Notes: a model not told the origin generated them from the sequence alone. A stretch of 64,000 bases of DNA from Bacteroidia bacterium (GCA_030427245.1 JAUHXA010000030.1:1-64000), one strand, 5' to 3'. Shown: positions 45,308 to 55,689, counted from the first letter of the stretch. Program-made: numbers and translations.

Positions 45308-46693
45308 ATGACCGAGCAGGAATTATTGGAATTGTTCCGAGAAACAAAGGATAAAAAACATACTCATTTATCGCTCTACAACAGAGGAATTGAAGAGATT
45401 CCGTCCGAAATTGGCACTCTCACCCATCTAGAAGAGTTGGACTTATCTGAAAACAAACTGAGTACACTTCCGCCCGAAATCGCAAACCTCAAAAACCTCA
45501 AAGTATTACACATAGACTACAATGCCTTTACTGAATTCCCTTTGCATATAGAAAAACTATTGGAATTACGGGACTTAGACATCAGTAAAAATAAATTAAC
45601 CAAAATTCCTTCTTCTATTGGACAACTCAAAAATCTAAGGAAATTAATTTTGAGAGCCAATCACTTAAAGGACATTGCAGATGAAATACGAAACCTTCAA
45701 AAACTGCAATACTTGGACTTATCTGAAAACCAATTTGAGAACTTAGCCGCAAGTATTGGAAATTTGAAAAAACTGACGGATCTCAATTTATATGACAATG
45801 CCCTAAAAACATTGCCTGCCTCCATTGCCAATCTGACGATGTTGAAACACATCAATGTTAGTTACAATGAGCTGCAAAAATTCCCACTCGCATTGTGTCG
45901 CTTAGAACAACTGCTTCAATTTGACTTGGCCAACAACGAAATCACGCATATTCCTGAGCAAATCGGTCAATTGACCAATCTGACTTCCATTTATTTGAGG
46001 GAAAACAAAATTGAACGATTGCCAAGCGATATTGGACAACTCACTGCGCTAAGAAGCATAGATTTGGCAAACAATCAACTGAAAACTCTTCCTTCTGAAA
46101 TCACACTCCTTTATCATTTGAAGGAGTTAGACTTAGAAGAAAATCCCTTGGAAATCCCTCTAAATGAAATTGTACAAAAAGGTATTTATGCCATCATGTT
46201 GTATTTTTTGAAGGACATTATTGTTCCCGATCAGCGAATTTTCAATATTTCGCTATCCCTTCCCGAACACTATCGTTTGCCATTGAAGCAATATTTGGTA
46301 TATTTTGGAGAATACATGCGCTTGGTAAAAAAACAATCTCCAAGATTTGAAGTCTATAACTCGAAGAGTGGATTGAAGTTGGAATTGATTCACGATGGGG
46401 TGATGGATTTGGACGAAACCCAACAAAGTTTGAGCGAATACTTGGATTTAATTCAGAAGAACAATGCCCACCATGAAATTGAATTTCCTGACAATCAACC
46501 TGAAAAGGAGAAAAGAGACATTGTATTGTTGATTGAAAATCAGTTTCGTTTTTTGAGGAAAAATCTAATTTATGCCAATATTGAAGAAAAGGATTTTTTT
46601 CAGTATCTCAAGAAGATTTACAAACAGCTTGTTCCTCAATCTGATCAAGCACGCCCGAATGAGGACGAAACCATGCCGGGAGCAGCAAAGTAA
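45308..46693 (+). CDS. Leucine-rich repeat protein
   Basis: The ATG at 45308 (MTEQELLELFRETK) is preferred to the TTG three codons upstream. About eleven LRRs of 23 residues (LEELDLSENKLSTLPPEIAN, LRKLILRANHLKD, LTSIYLRENKIERLPSD) span residues 20-280, predicting a solenoid for protein binding. The C-terminal 170 residues are helical and contain YFLKDI and YLVYFGEYMRL; no ROC GTPase or kinase domain is present. No signal peptide, so it is cytoplasmic. Similar Bacteroidota LRR proteins occur with varied tails. Confidence 0.85.
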   Translation: MTEQELLELFRETKDKKHTHLSLYNRGIEEIPSEIGTLTHLEELDLSENKLSTLPPEIANLKNLKVLHIDYNAFTEFPLHIEKLLELRDLDISKNKLTKIPSSIGQLKNLRKLILRANHLKDIADEIRNLQKLQYLDLSENQFENLAASIGNLKKLTDLNLYDNALKTLPASIANLTMLKHINVSYNELQKFPLALCRLEQLLQFDLANNEITHIPEQIGQLTNLTSIYLRENKIERLPSDIGQLTALRSIDLANNQLKTLPSEITLLYHLKELDLEENPLEIPLNEIVQKGIYAIMLYFLKDIIVPDQRIFNISLSLPEHYRLPLKQYLVYFGEYMRLVKKQSPRFEVYNSKSGLKLELIHDGVMDLDETQQSLSEYLDLIQKNNAHHEIEFPDNQPEKEKRDIVLLIENQFRFLRKNLIYANIEEKDFFQYLKKIYKQLVPQSDQARPNEDETMPGAAK

Positions 46694-47194
46694 TGTAATC
46701 TCAATGATGTAGAAAAAAAGAAATACATAGAGTGAGAGTTAAAAGCTATCTTCTAAAGCAAGCCCTTACAAGAGAAGACTAAAAAACCCTCAACTCTATG
46801 CTTTCTTTCCACTAAACTAAAGAACTAAAATGACAAATTAGTAGGAACGGCACAGGACACCCTGATTATGAAACAATACAACTGCAAGCCCATACAGCCA
46901 CATCGTTCAACACAAGGCTAAACGTCCCGTGCCAGCTCTCTACTAAAAGAACTATTATGAAAAACAATTACAACTAAGCGCACAGAGCAAGTACCTCACC
47001 ACCAATCTAAAGCAAGCCCATTCTTCATGACTGACGTTGCGAGGCACTATACTTCCATGCTAATTCTTATCTTATTTCAATTTAGTTGATAATTGATTTT
47101 ATAACAATTCATTAATTTTATGATTTATTTTTTTTAGGTTTATATAGTCAATAACATAAACATCCAAACACAATTATCAACCTAAGCACATCGC
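46694..47194. other. Unexplained 500-bp gap, possible structured RNA
   Basis: GC content is higher than in typical gaps. GGCACAGGAC (46849-46858) pairs with GTCCCGTGCC (46924-46933), one mismatch, around a 65-nt loop. TCTAAAGCAAGCCC recurs at 46752-46765 and 47006-47019. CATAGAGTGAGAG near 46728 is loosely inverted by CTCAACTCTATG near 46790. A 17-codon frame (MKQYNCKPIQPHRSTQG) falls inside the loop. No protein-coding gene is supported. Confidence 0.45.
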
Positions 47195-48169
47195 TCAAAA
47201 ATACCTTGGCGTAATAATCCTTCTATCACCACTCCCTCCAAAATCAAATCCAAGACCGATTTCATGTGAGCCATTGTTGAAGTCTGCCAAATCCGATAGG
47301 GTCAAATCATAAGAATACCCAATTCGCAGTCCACTCTTCAATTGAAAACCCAATAAGAAATCCAACGATTCAGGATCCATTTCTTCACTCAATCGAACCG
47401 AACTACCTACCCAAAACGCATCGCTAAACATCAAATTTACATTGAAGTCCACCTGTGTCGGCGCATTGATAGGCACCATTTTGACCAAAGTAGAAGGAAT
47501 AATTTTGAAGCGTTCGCTTAGTTCTAACACCACTCCTGCGGTGAAAAAATAGTGTCGGTATTGTTGTCCAACCAAACTGATGCTCGATTCACCACTTTTG
47601 AGGCGATTCGTCAGTAATTGAGGAATAGAAGCACCTGCATAAAAATATTCACTATGGTAGTACAATCCCACTCCAAAATTGGGCAGAAAACGACTCAAAT
47701 CATTTTGAAAAACAGGATCGTCTGTGCCTGGTGTTGCAGTTGTTTGTGCTTGACTCAAATCAGCACTGAATAGCGAACCACCTGCCTGCAATCCAATTCC
47801 CAACTTCCCATTTCCAATTTTGAGGTGGTAAGCATACGTTCCGAATACCCGCCAAGTATTGTGCAATCCAATGTCATCGTATTCAATAAAACCACCTACA
47901 CCCACTTGATCTCCATCACCCAATGCACCGTTGCCGCTCAGCGTAATCGAAGTCGGAGCGCCATCCAATCCCGCCCATTGTGTGCGATAAAAAGCTGAAA
48001 TATTGGCATTGCCCGAACTTCCCGCATACGCAGGATTCAACAACAAGCCATTGAACATGTACTGAGTATATCGGGCATCCTGCTGCGCCACCGCCTTTTC
48101 TCCCGCCAAAACAAAGAACAAAAAGAAGGCTGCTAAAAATATAGAGTGTTGGTAAAATTGCTTATTCAT
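47195..48169 (-). CDS. PorP/SprF family type IX secretion membrane protein
   Basis: An outer-membrane beta-barrel protein of 324 residues. The ATG at 48169 gives the signal MNKQFYQHSIFLAAFFLFFV. The body begins DARYTQYMFNGLLLNPAYAG, the family hallmark, and alternates strand segments (VGGFIEYDDIG, GVGLYYHSEYFYAGASIPQL) to the end IITPRYF. These proteins help move and anchor T9SS type B cargo and are usually encoded beside a large adhesin; here the giant protein immediately upstream is that partner. A seven-codon upstream frame extension is not used. Confidence 0.92.
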   Translation of the reverse strand: MNKQFYQHSIFLAAFFLFFVLAGEKAVAQQDARYTQYMFNGLLLNPAYAGSSGNANISAFYRTQWAGLDGAPTSITLSGNGALGDGDQVGVGGFIEYDDIGLHNTWRVFGTYAYHLKIGNGKLGIGLQAGGSLFSADLSQAQTTATPGTDDPVFQNDLSRFLPNFGVGLYYHSEYFYAGASIPQLLTNRLKSGESSISLVGQQYRHYFFTAGVVLELSERFKIIPSTLVKMVPINAPTQVDFNVNLMFSDAFWVGSSVRLSEEMDPESLDFLLGFQLKSGLRIGYSYDLTLSDLADFNNGSHEIGLGFDFGGSGDRRIITPRYF

Positions 48170-48313
48170 TGTGTTTATCTCTTTAGGCATCGGATGCCTT
48201 CAAGGTATCCGATACCTGATTTCCTAATTACATTAGTTTTTGAATGGTTGAATTGTTTTATGGCTGAACAGTTGCGTACTTGGTAGCAATACAACAACTT
48301 CACCCTCCTACCA

Positions 48314-51300
48314 TTATCTGCATATTTCAATAAACCCAGACCTTGGCTCCAATGCCACACCTTCCTCATCTTGCCCTGTCAAAATATAGAAGTACGTTCC
48401 ATCAGGTACATCCTCCTTGTTCTTTTGCCAAGTACCATCCCACGGGTCGTCCGAATCATTGTAGTTTTGCCTCCTGAAAATCTCATCGCCCCATCTGTTG
48501 AAGATAACCAATTCATTTTCAGGGAAGCAAGCACCCAAATTTGGAATCATCAATTCATCGTTCACTCCATCCTGATTTGGAGAAAAAGCATTGGGTATAA
48601 ATATTTCACAACTCGTATCTCCTTCTATCACTGTCACCACAACCATAGCTGTATCACACAATTCTGCAATACACACCACGTATTCAAAAGTATCCGTTCC
48701 CACAAAATCGGGTAGCGGCGTGTAAGTAATCGTCGTGTCCTTAATCCCATCTCCATTCACCCCCACAATGCCATTAGAAGGATTGGAGGCAATGGTGATA
48801 ATTATTGAATCCGTTGGAAAATCGCCAAACAAATCGTTGTCCAACACAGGAATGTCTATCGGTGTATCCATTTCGGTAGTAGTCGCATCATCTACCGCTA
48901 CAATCCCCAACTCCTCTCCTACTCCAATGATTACCAAAGCCGTATCCGTCAATCCATCGGGGTCTGCAATCACATATTCAAAAGTGTCAATCCCTACAAA
49001 ATCGGTATCTGGCGTGTAAGTCACCGTTCCATCCGCATTGATAATCGCTTCCCCATTAGAAGGAGCTGTTTCAATCGTCACGACTGCCAAAGAATCGCCA
49101 TCAATGTCAGAATCGTTGTCCAATACAGGAATCTCAATCGGCGTATTCACATCTGTATTCGCCAAATCATCGTTGGCGATTGGAGGATCATTCACTGGCA
49201 AAACGGTGATGTTCACCGTAATCGTGTCGCAAATACCCTCCGCCACATTGCAGATTCCCAACAAGAAATCATCGTTTCCATTGAAGTCTTGAGTGGGCGT
49301 ATACACAAAGCAGGAGTCACTCAAAATCGAAGCATCATTTATTAATACCGTTCCGTTTGAAGGCAAAACAAAAATCGTCATGCTGTCTATCGGGAAATTA
49401 ATCGTGTCAAGGAACTCTTCCACACATAAGGTCAAAGGCGTATCTTCGTCCGTTGTGTCTGCGATAATCGGGAAAGGTGGTTCTGCAATCGTAATCACCA
49501 CCAAAGCCGTATCGCACAATCCATCGGGATCACAAATCACATATTCTAAAGTATCCATTCCTTCAAAATCCTCATTAGGCGTGTAAACAATGCCTGTCCC
49601 ATCTTCGTTGATACTCGCAAAACCGTTTGAAGGCTGTAAACTGAAAGTTATAATCGCCAACTCATCTCCATCTGGGTCACTGTCATTGTCCAATATGGGG
49701 ATGTCAATCGGTGTATTCGGCGTTGTTGTCGCTTCATCATCTACTGCAATAGGCGGCTGATTTTCTATTTCTTCCACCACATTGACCACCACCAAAGCCG
49801 TATCACACAATCCTTCCGTATCACAAATCACATATTCAAAACTATCCGTTCCGATGAAATCCGTATTCGGTGTATAATTCACCGCACTTCCTTCAATTGT
49901 CACCGTACCGTTTGAAGGCAATTCGTTGATGTCGGTAATGGTCAAATCATCTCCATCAGGGTCGCTATCGTTTGCCAATACTTCTATGCTGATAGGTGTA
50001 TTGACCTCTGTTGTCGCTTCATCATCTACTGCAATAGGAGCTTGATTTTCTATTTCTTCCACCACATTGACCACTACTAAAGCCGTATCACACAATCCTT
50101 CTGTATCACAAATCACATATTCAAAACTATCCGTTCCGATGAAATCCGTATTCGGTGTATAATTCACCGCACTTCCTTCAATTGTCACCGTACCGTTTGA
50201 AGGCAATTCGTTGATGTCGGTAATGGTCAAGGTATCACCATCTGGGTCGCTATCGTTTGCCAAAACTTCAATGCTAATCGGTGTATTGACCTCCGTTGTC
50301 GCTTCATCATCCACTGCAATAGGCGCTTGATTGACATTCGGATCAACGACCGTTATCGTTACAGTTGCGGTATCGCATAGACCAACAGGATCGCAAATCA
50401 CATATTCAAAGCTGTCTATCCCGACAAAACCCTCGTTTGGAGTGTAGTTCACCGAACTGTTACCGATGATTTCTACCGTACCATTGGTCGGATTATTACT
50501 AATGTTCGTGACCGTAAGATTATCTCCATCAGGGTCACTATCGTTTGCCAATACGCCAATACCAATCAATTCGTTTATTTGAGTAATCACATTATCGTCC
50601 ACTGCAATAGGAGCTTGATTCCCTTCTTCGCTGACTATTATTACCACCAAACCAACATCACACAAGCCCTCTGAGTCACAAATAGTGTATTCAAAACTGT
50701 CGGTGCCAATAAAATCTGTATTGGGCAAATAATCTATCACACCATTATTAATCGTTGCAGTACCGTTAGAAGGTGCGGTATTGATGGAAGTGATGGTCAA
50801 ATCATCGCCCTCAGGGTCTACATCATTTGCTAGCACATTTATGCTTACCAATGTATTTGTTCCTGTGGTTGCATTGTCGTCTATCGCAATTGGAGGCTGA
50901 TTCCCACCAGGGTTTATCACCGTTACCACTACTTGTGCGGTGTCACAGAAGCCCAGTGGATCGCAAACCACATATTCAAAAGTGTCCGTTCCTACAAAAT
51001 TATTGTTGGGCGTGTAGTTGATAGAGCTGTTGTTGAAGCCCACTATTTCTGCTATACCGTTTGAAGGAGGACTGCTGATAGTAGTAATAGTCAAATCATC
51101 GCCATCAGGGTCGCTATCATTTGCCAATACACCAATGCCAATTAACAGATTGATTTGAGTTACAATTGCATCGTCAATTGCAACAGGCGGTTGATTGTCT
51201 CCTGCTTCAACCACTGTCACCGTCACCAAAGCCGTATCACACAAACCTTCTAGGTCACAGACCACATATTCAAAATTGTCTGTGCCAATAAAGTCTGTAT

Positions 51301-54300
51301 TCGGTGTGTAAATCACCAAACCATTGTCAATCGTGACTGTACCATTTGAAGGATTAGAACTGATTGTACTGATGGTCAAATTATCGCCATCGGGGTCGCT
51401 GTCGTTTGCCAAGACATCAATCGTTAAAGGAGTATTTGCAGCAACGGTTGCATTGTCGTCAATTGCAGTAGGCGGCTGATTTCCCCCCTCTCCTATCACT
51501 GTCACCGTTACCAAAGCTGTGTCACACAAGCCATCTGGGTCACAAACCACGTATTCAAAATTATCTGTTCCAACAAAATCGGTATTGGGCGTATAAGTTA
51601 TTAGTCCATTGTCAATCGTTGCCGTCCCATTTGAAGGAGCAGAGTTGATCGTATTGATGCTGAGATTGTCGCCATTGGCATCTACATCATTTGCCAATAC
51701 ATCTATACTGATTGGAGTATTTACATCTGTTGTTTCATTATCGTTCACCGCAATAGGAGGCGCATTTCCGCCGGGATTGATAACCGTGATGATTACCTGA
51801 GCCGTATCACACAAGCCGCCTGTATCACAGACTACATATTCGAGCGTGTCTGTACCAATGAAATTCGGATTCGGTGTATAATTGATAGCACTGTTGTTGA
51901 AGCCTACGATTACGGCTGTACCATTTGCAGGAGGGTTGCTGATGGCGGCAATGGTCAAATCATCTCCATCGGGGTCGCTGTCGTTTCCGAGTACTCCAAT
52001 GCCAATCAACTGGTTGATTTGGGTCACAATGGCATCGTCCACTGCAATTGGAGGATTGTTTACCCCCACATCCCCTACTGTTATTGTCACCGTTGCCGTA
52101 CTACATAGCACTGGCTCACCATCATCACAGATTTGATAGGTAAAAGAATCTGTACCCGTAAAATCTGTATTGGGGGTATAAGTAACTGCTTGTGTATCGG
52201 GATTAATCGTGACAGTTCCATTTGAAGGAGAGGTAGTAGCTGTCACACTTATATTGTCTCCATCAGGGTCGCTGTCGTTTGCTAAAACAAATATTTGCAA
52301 AAGCGTATTCGGCAAGGTGATTCCTTCATCGTCTACTGCAATAGGTGCTTGATTGACCAATTCGCCTACTGTAATGGTAACAATCGCCGTGTCACAAAGT
52401 GATTCGGAGCAGTTATTACAGGCAATATAGGTCAAAATCTCTTGCCCTGTTGCGCCTTCATTGGGGGTATAGCTCAAATCGCCATTGCTCGTTATTGCAG
52501 CTTCGCCCATCTGAGCCCCCCCTATTAAAGTTGCAGAAAGGGTATAGTCACATGTCTGTGCATCGTTTTCTAAAACATTCAAACTAAGTAGCTGACCGAC
52601 CATTGTTGCGCCAACATCGTCATTGGCCGTAGGTGCAGGACATTTCACTTCTACTGTCACTGTCAGGGTATCACATACACCCAGTTCATTACAGCCAATC
52701 ACTTCTACTTCGTCTATCCCTGCAAAACCACTCGGAGGTGTATATCCAAAACAGACCGCACTATTGATGCTAAGCGTTGACTCAAATACACTGCTCAATC
52801 CCGTAATCATGGCATCGCTTACATTGCAAAATTCCACACATATTTCGGTTGGCGTTGTTGCATTGTCGCAAACTTCTGCTACTTCCGTGCAGTCTTGTAT
52901 GCCATCACCAATCACTTCAATAGTAACCATCGCATCGTCACAGTTGCCATTCACATCACAGATCGTATAAGTGAAGGAATCAATCCCTGTAAAGTTGGTA
53001 TTGGGAACATATTGCAGTAAATCACCTTCTTGTGTAACAGTTCCATTTGCAGCTTGTCCAAAACTTTGCAAACTGAAATCATCTCCTTGCGGGTCAAAAT
53101 CATTGCCAAGAACATTCAGCAAGATGAAGGTATTTTGGATGGCTACTGCAAAATCATCTTCTGCTACAATGTCATCCCCCACATCTCCACAGGAAGTAGC
53201 GACTTCAATGTTGATAGTCGTTTGTGCACAATTCCCTTCCTCGTTACAGGCAAGAATCGTGGCAATATCAGTTCCTATAAAACCTGCCGGTGGGATGTAT
53301 TTGTAGCAGCCAACCTCGGTGGGAGAACCGATTAATTGTCCGCCTACTGCACTTGTTATTTCTATCACGTTCAAAGAACTGCCTTCTACTTCACAATATT
53401 CGGGACAGATGACCATAGGAATATCTACTTCAATACACTGCATCATCTCCAATTCGCAATCAATTGACATTCCTGTAACGGTAATGTAAACCGTAGCGGA
53501 GGAAGTTTGATTGCTGGCATCTGTAATCGAGTAAGTAAAACTGTCCACTCCTATAAAACCCGCATCGGGTGTATAAAGGACCACATTGTTTATCAACAAA
53601 GTAGTTCCGTTTGGAGAATCTTCTACATTGGTTACCAAAAGTGGCGGCTGTCCATTGTCATTTGCCAGCACTTCAATGATAATAGGTGTTGATTGAGTTG
53701 TAGTTACGTTATCTTCCACTGCCAAAGGACCACCAGGACAAGGCACGCTTACTGCAATTTTACCGATTGCACAACCCGATGGATTGGCATCGTCACAGAC
53801 AGTCACAGCGACTGTGTCAACTCCTTCGTAGCCTGGTAGAGGTGTATATCTAAAACAATCCTCATTGAGTATTGTGAAAGTTGCGCCTGTCTGAGTAGAG
53901 CCTTCTGTAATTGTGGTATTATCGCCTTCTGGTTCAAATATTTCAAGGCATACAGTTACAGGTGTTTGTGGGGCTGTGCAGGCATTTTTTGTTATGATTA
54001 CGGGGGGCTTATTATTAGTAGAGAACGTGGTAAGCTGTCCAAAATCTGCTGTTAAGAACTTTTCGTTTTCTGAAAGAGTAACGGTATAACTATTGGGAGT
54101 AGTCAAAGGTGCTACTAAGGTGCTTTCTACAACCGATACCGTATAAGTACCTGCTGACAAATCTTTGAAAAGATAATATCCATCGTGATTGCTTTCAGTT
54201 GTGGCGATTAAATTACCTGTATTGTCAAACAATTGAATGATAGTCTCGCCAATGCCTCCCTCTCCGCCTTCTAATAAGCCGTTGTTGTTGGCATCTGCCC

Positions 54301-54409
54301 AAACCCAATCACCGATAGTTGCACCGATTAAATAGTTATTACCCAATAAGAAAAAGAACAATAAAAAGCATACTGATTTTAGGGTATAGTGTGTAAAGCT
54401 TAATTTCAT
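48314..54409 (-). CDS. Giant tandem cadherin/Ig-like adhesin, T9SS type B cargo
   Basis: A 2031-residue secreted adhesin starting at the ATG at 54409. The signal (residues 1-29) ends at LIGA. Residues 30-115 form an SdrD B-like domain (IGDWVWADANNNGLLEGG). About fifteen Ig-like/cadherin-like modules of roughly 95 residues follow, each with the Ca-binding VLANDSDPDGD motif and GTDSFEYVICD end. The last 90 residues are the gliding-motility type sorting domain (FIPNAFSPNQDGVND ... IFNRWGDEIFR ... WDGTW). The PorP/SprF gene lies next downstream. It is expected to act in gliding or adhesion. Two modules, at about 49759-50328, are nearly identical. Confidence 0.92.
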   Translation of the reverse strand: MKLSFTHYTLKSVCFLLFFFLLGNNYLIGATIGDWVWADANNNGLLEGGEGGIGETIIQLFDNTGNLIATTESNHDGYYLFKDLSAGTYTVSVVESTLVAPLTTPNSYTVTLSENEKFLTADFGQLTTFSTNNKPPVIITKNACTAPQTPVTVCLEIFEPEGDNTTITEGSTQTGATFTILNEDCFRYTPLPGYEGVDTVAVTVCDDANPSGCAIGKIAVSVPCPGGPLAVEDNVTTTQSTPIIIEVLANDNGQPPLLVTNVEDSPNGTTLLINNVVLYTPDAGFIGVDSFTYSITDASNQTSSATVYITVTGMSIDCELEMMQCIEVDIPMVICPEYCEVEGSSLNVIEITSAVGGQLIGSPTEVGCYKYIPPAGFIGTDIATILACNEEGNCAQTTINIEVATSCGDVGDDIVAEDDFAVAIQNTFILLNVLGNDFDPQGDDFSLQSFGQAANGTVTQEGDLLQYVPNTNFTGIDSFTYTICDVNGNCDDAMVTIEVIGDGIQDCTEVAEVCDNATTPTEICVEFCNVSDAMITGLSSVFESTLSINSAVCFGYTPPSGFAGIDEVEVIGCNELGVCDTLTVTVEVKCPAPTANDDVGATMVGQLLSLNVLENDAQTCDYTLSATLIGGAQMGEAAITSNGDLSYTPNEGATGQEILTYIACNNCSESLCDTAIVTITVGELVNQAPIAVDDEGITLPNTLLQIFVLANDSDPDGDNISVTATTSPSNGTVTINPDTQAVTYTPNTDFTGTDSFTYQICDDGEPVLCSTATVTITVGDVGVNNPPIAVDDAIVTQINQLIGIGVLGNDSDPDGDDLTIAAISNPPANGTAVIVGFNNSAINYTPNPNFIGTDTLEYVVCDTGGLCDTAQVIITVINPGGNAPPIAVNDNETTDVNTPISIDVLANDVDANGDNLSINTINSAPSNGTATIDNGLITYTPNTDFVGTDNFEYVVCDPDGLCDTALVTVTVIGEGGNQPPTAIDDNATVAANTPLTIDVLANDSDPDGDNLTISTISSNPSNGTVTIDNGLVIYTPNTDFIGTDNFEYVVCDLEGLCDTALVTVTVVEAGDNQPPVAIDDAIVTQINLLIGIGVLANDSDPDGDDLTITTISSPPSNGIAEIVGFNNSSINYTPNNNFVGTDTFEYVVCDPLGFCDTAQVVVTVINPGGNQPPIAIDDNATTGTNTLVSINVLANDVDPEGDDLTITSINTAPSNGTATINNGVIDYLPNTDFIGTDSFEYTICDSEGLCDVGLVVIIVSEEGNQAPIAVDDNVITQINELIGIGVLANDSDPDGDNLTVTNISNNPTNGTVEIIGNSSVNYTPNEGFVGIDSFEYVICDPVGLCDTATVTITVVDPNVNQAPIAVDDEATTEVNTPISIEVLANDSDPDGDTLTITDINELPSNGTVTIEGSAVNYTPNTDFIGTDSFEYVICDTEGLCDTALVVVNVVEEIENQAPIAVDDEATTEVNTPISIEVLANDSDPDGDDLTITDINELPSNGTVTIEGSAVNYTPNTDFIGTDSFEYVICDTEGLCDTALVVVNVVEEIENQPPIAVDDEATTTPNTPIDIPILDNDSDPDGDELAIITFSLQPSNGFASINEDGTGIVYTPNEDFEGMDTLEYVICDPDGLCDTALVVITIAEPPFPIIADTTDEDTPLTLCVEEFLDTINFPIDSMTIFVLPSNGTVLINDASILSDSCFVYTPTQDFNGNDDFLLGICNVAEGICDTITVNITVLPVNDPPIANDDLANTDVNTPIEIPVLDNDSDIDGDSLAVVTIETAPSNGEAIINADGTVTYTPDTDFVGIDTFEYVIADPDGLTDTALVIIGVGEELGIVAVDDATTTEMDTPIDIPVLDNDLFGDFPTDSIIITIASNPSNGIVGVNGDGIKDTTITYTPLPDFVGTDTFEYVVCIAELCDTAMVVVTVIEGDTSCEIFIPNAFSPNQDGVNDELMIPNLGACFPENELVIFNRWGDEIFRRQNYNDSDDPWDGTWQKNKEDVPDGTYFYILTGQDEEGVALEPRSGFIEICR
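49759..50328 (-). repeat. Two near-identical 285-bp tandem modules in the giant adhesin
   Basis: Starts at 49759 and 50044, period exactly 285 bp (95 residues), next boundary at 50329. The two modules encode almost the same residues (NQAPIAVDDEATTEVNTP); other modules are far more diverged. Confidence 0.85.
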
Positions 54410-55038
54410 GGTCAATGGCTTGCTTTTAGATGATATTACATACTTTATTTGTTTTGAATTTGAATATGGGGTTGATAACTTAAAGATAGAATCAAGAAAT
54501 AGTACTACAATACCTTGGTTATAAAAACATTGTAAGCTTTTTTCGTAAAACTATTTTTGTCTAATCACTTAATTAAGTGAAACAAATGTTGGGTGGGCTT
54601 CGTATTCGTATGTGGGGGGGAATGTTTCAGAAGTTGTTCTGAAATCATCTTCATTCCCTCCATAATCACGCCTAAATGGTTCATTCATCAAAAGCTTGCC
54701 TATACTTTACACCTTTTCTTCGTACTTATTATTTGATAAACAATACAAACTATCTTGGTTTTTTATAAGAAAAACAATTTAGTTTTTTATCTGCTATTTG
54801 GCACAATTATTGAGTATTTTACAATCAAATGACAAAATCATTTACCGCAGTATGTGATTAGCAAAACCTAAAGAATATTGAAAAAGTATATTTGCTAAAT
54901 CATACACTCACTAATGTTTGTCGGTTTGATTCGGCAAATTTAAATAATTGTCATGAAAATGTAAAATTATTCTCATGAATAATGTTACATTTGCAGCATG
55001 ACTTGACTAGATAGTAAAATTGTTAACCAGAGTAAGCA
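54410..55038. other. Divergent 600-bp AT-rich gap
   Basis: It should hold promoters for the giant adhesin (left) and the transposase-like gene (right). The only clear structure is the palindrome at 54958-54991. A run of G (GGGGGGG at about 54615) stands out in an otherwise AT-rich region. Confidence 0.5.
54958..54991 (+). promoter_or_regulatory. Operator-like palindrome overlapping the -7 box
   Basis: AATGTAAAATTATTC (54958-54972) pairs with GAATAATGTTACATT (54977-54991), one mismatch, spacer TCAT. Its right arm overlaps the -7 box TACATTTGC (54986-54994), 45 bases before the ATG at 55039. A regulator bound here would block transcription. Confidence 0.5.
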
Positions 55039-55638
55039 ATGAAAATGAATGGTTTAAGTAAATACTACATTAAAAAGATTATTAATTGTTTTGCAGACGA
55101 AATGACAGCAACTGCTACTTCACGAAGGTTGAAGATTAATCGGAATACTGTAAATAAATATTTCAAGAAAATTCGATTAGCCGTTGCAGATTATCAAGAA
55201 CTGCGTGGTAGTAATGTTGTTTTAAATGCGACACGTAGCAACGCCGCCTATTTCAGTTGGTACAAGAATAGGGGCATCTGTTTTGAGCCAGAGGACACCT
55301 CTGCTTTCCAGCTCATTGAACGAGAGGACAAAGTTTTCGTGAATCCTAATTTGGCGGAAGTATTGGCATCTACCAAAGAAGTCGTCACAATAGAGTCTGC
55401 TGAAGACACAGAAAATGGTCATACCCTGACAGAAGACGAAAAAGATCAGATTGAATCTGCTCTTTCTGATACGGCAAAAGATTTTCACCAGTATGCCAGA
55501 GAGAAATTGGCAAAATTTTATGGTGTGAAATCTGACCATATTTATCTCTACTTAAAAGAGTTAGAGTTTCGTTTTAACAATCAAGATAAGGATACCTCCA
55601 AGATTATTTGGAAGATATTGCCGCATCACAGTCGTTGA
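55039..55638 (+). CDS. Transposase-derived protein, IS1595/IS1016-like, no visible DDE core
   Basis: A 199-residue protein whose two ends match an IS1595/IS1016-group transposase as I know that family. The N terminus has a helix-turn-helix like LSKYYIKKIINCFADEMTA and RLKINRNTVNKYFKKIRLAV. The C terminus (REKLAKFYGVKSDHIYLYLK, ELEFRFNN) resembles the conserved transposase tail. The middle (about 65-145) keeps a strand like FQLIEREDKVFVNPN but shows no DGE/D-E-S-like catalytic acids. The start is the ATG at 55039 with a -7 box before it. It may be a domesticated DNA-binding protein, or an inactive remnant. No inverted-repeat element ends were recognised beyond the operator-like palindrome. Confidence 0.65.
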   Translation: MKMNGLSKYYIKKIINCFADEMTATATSRRLKINRNTVNKYFKKIRLAVADYQELRGSNVVLNATRSNAAYFSWYKNRGICFEPEDTSAFQLIEREDKVFVNPNLAEVLASTKEVVTIESAEDTENGHTLTEDEKDQIESALSDTAKDFHQYAREKLAKFYGVKSDHIYLYLKELEFRFNNQDKDTSKIIWKILPHHSR

Positions 55639-55689
55639 GGAACTTCAAATTCAACGCTCAAACGCAAATTCAATTTTTAAAACAAAAAA

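Noticed and set aside
48314-54409. Regular repeats considered as a CRISPR array
   Set aside because: Repeats are 285-bp coding modules in one reading frame, not short direct repeats with spacers.
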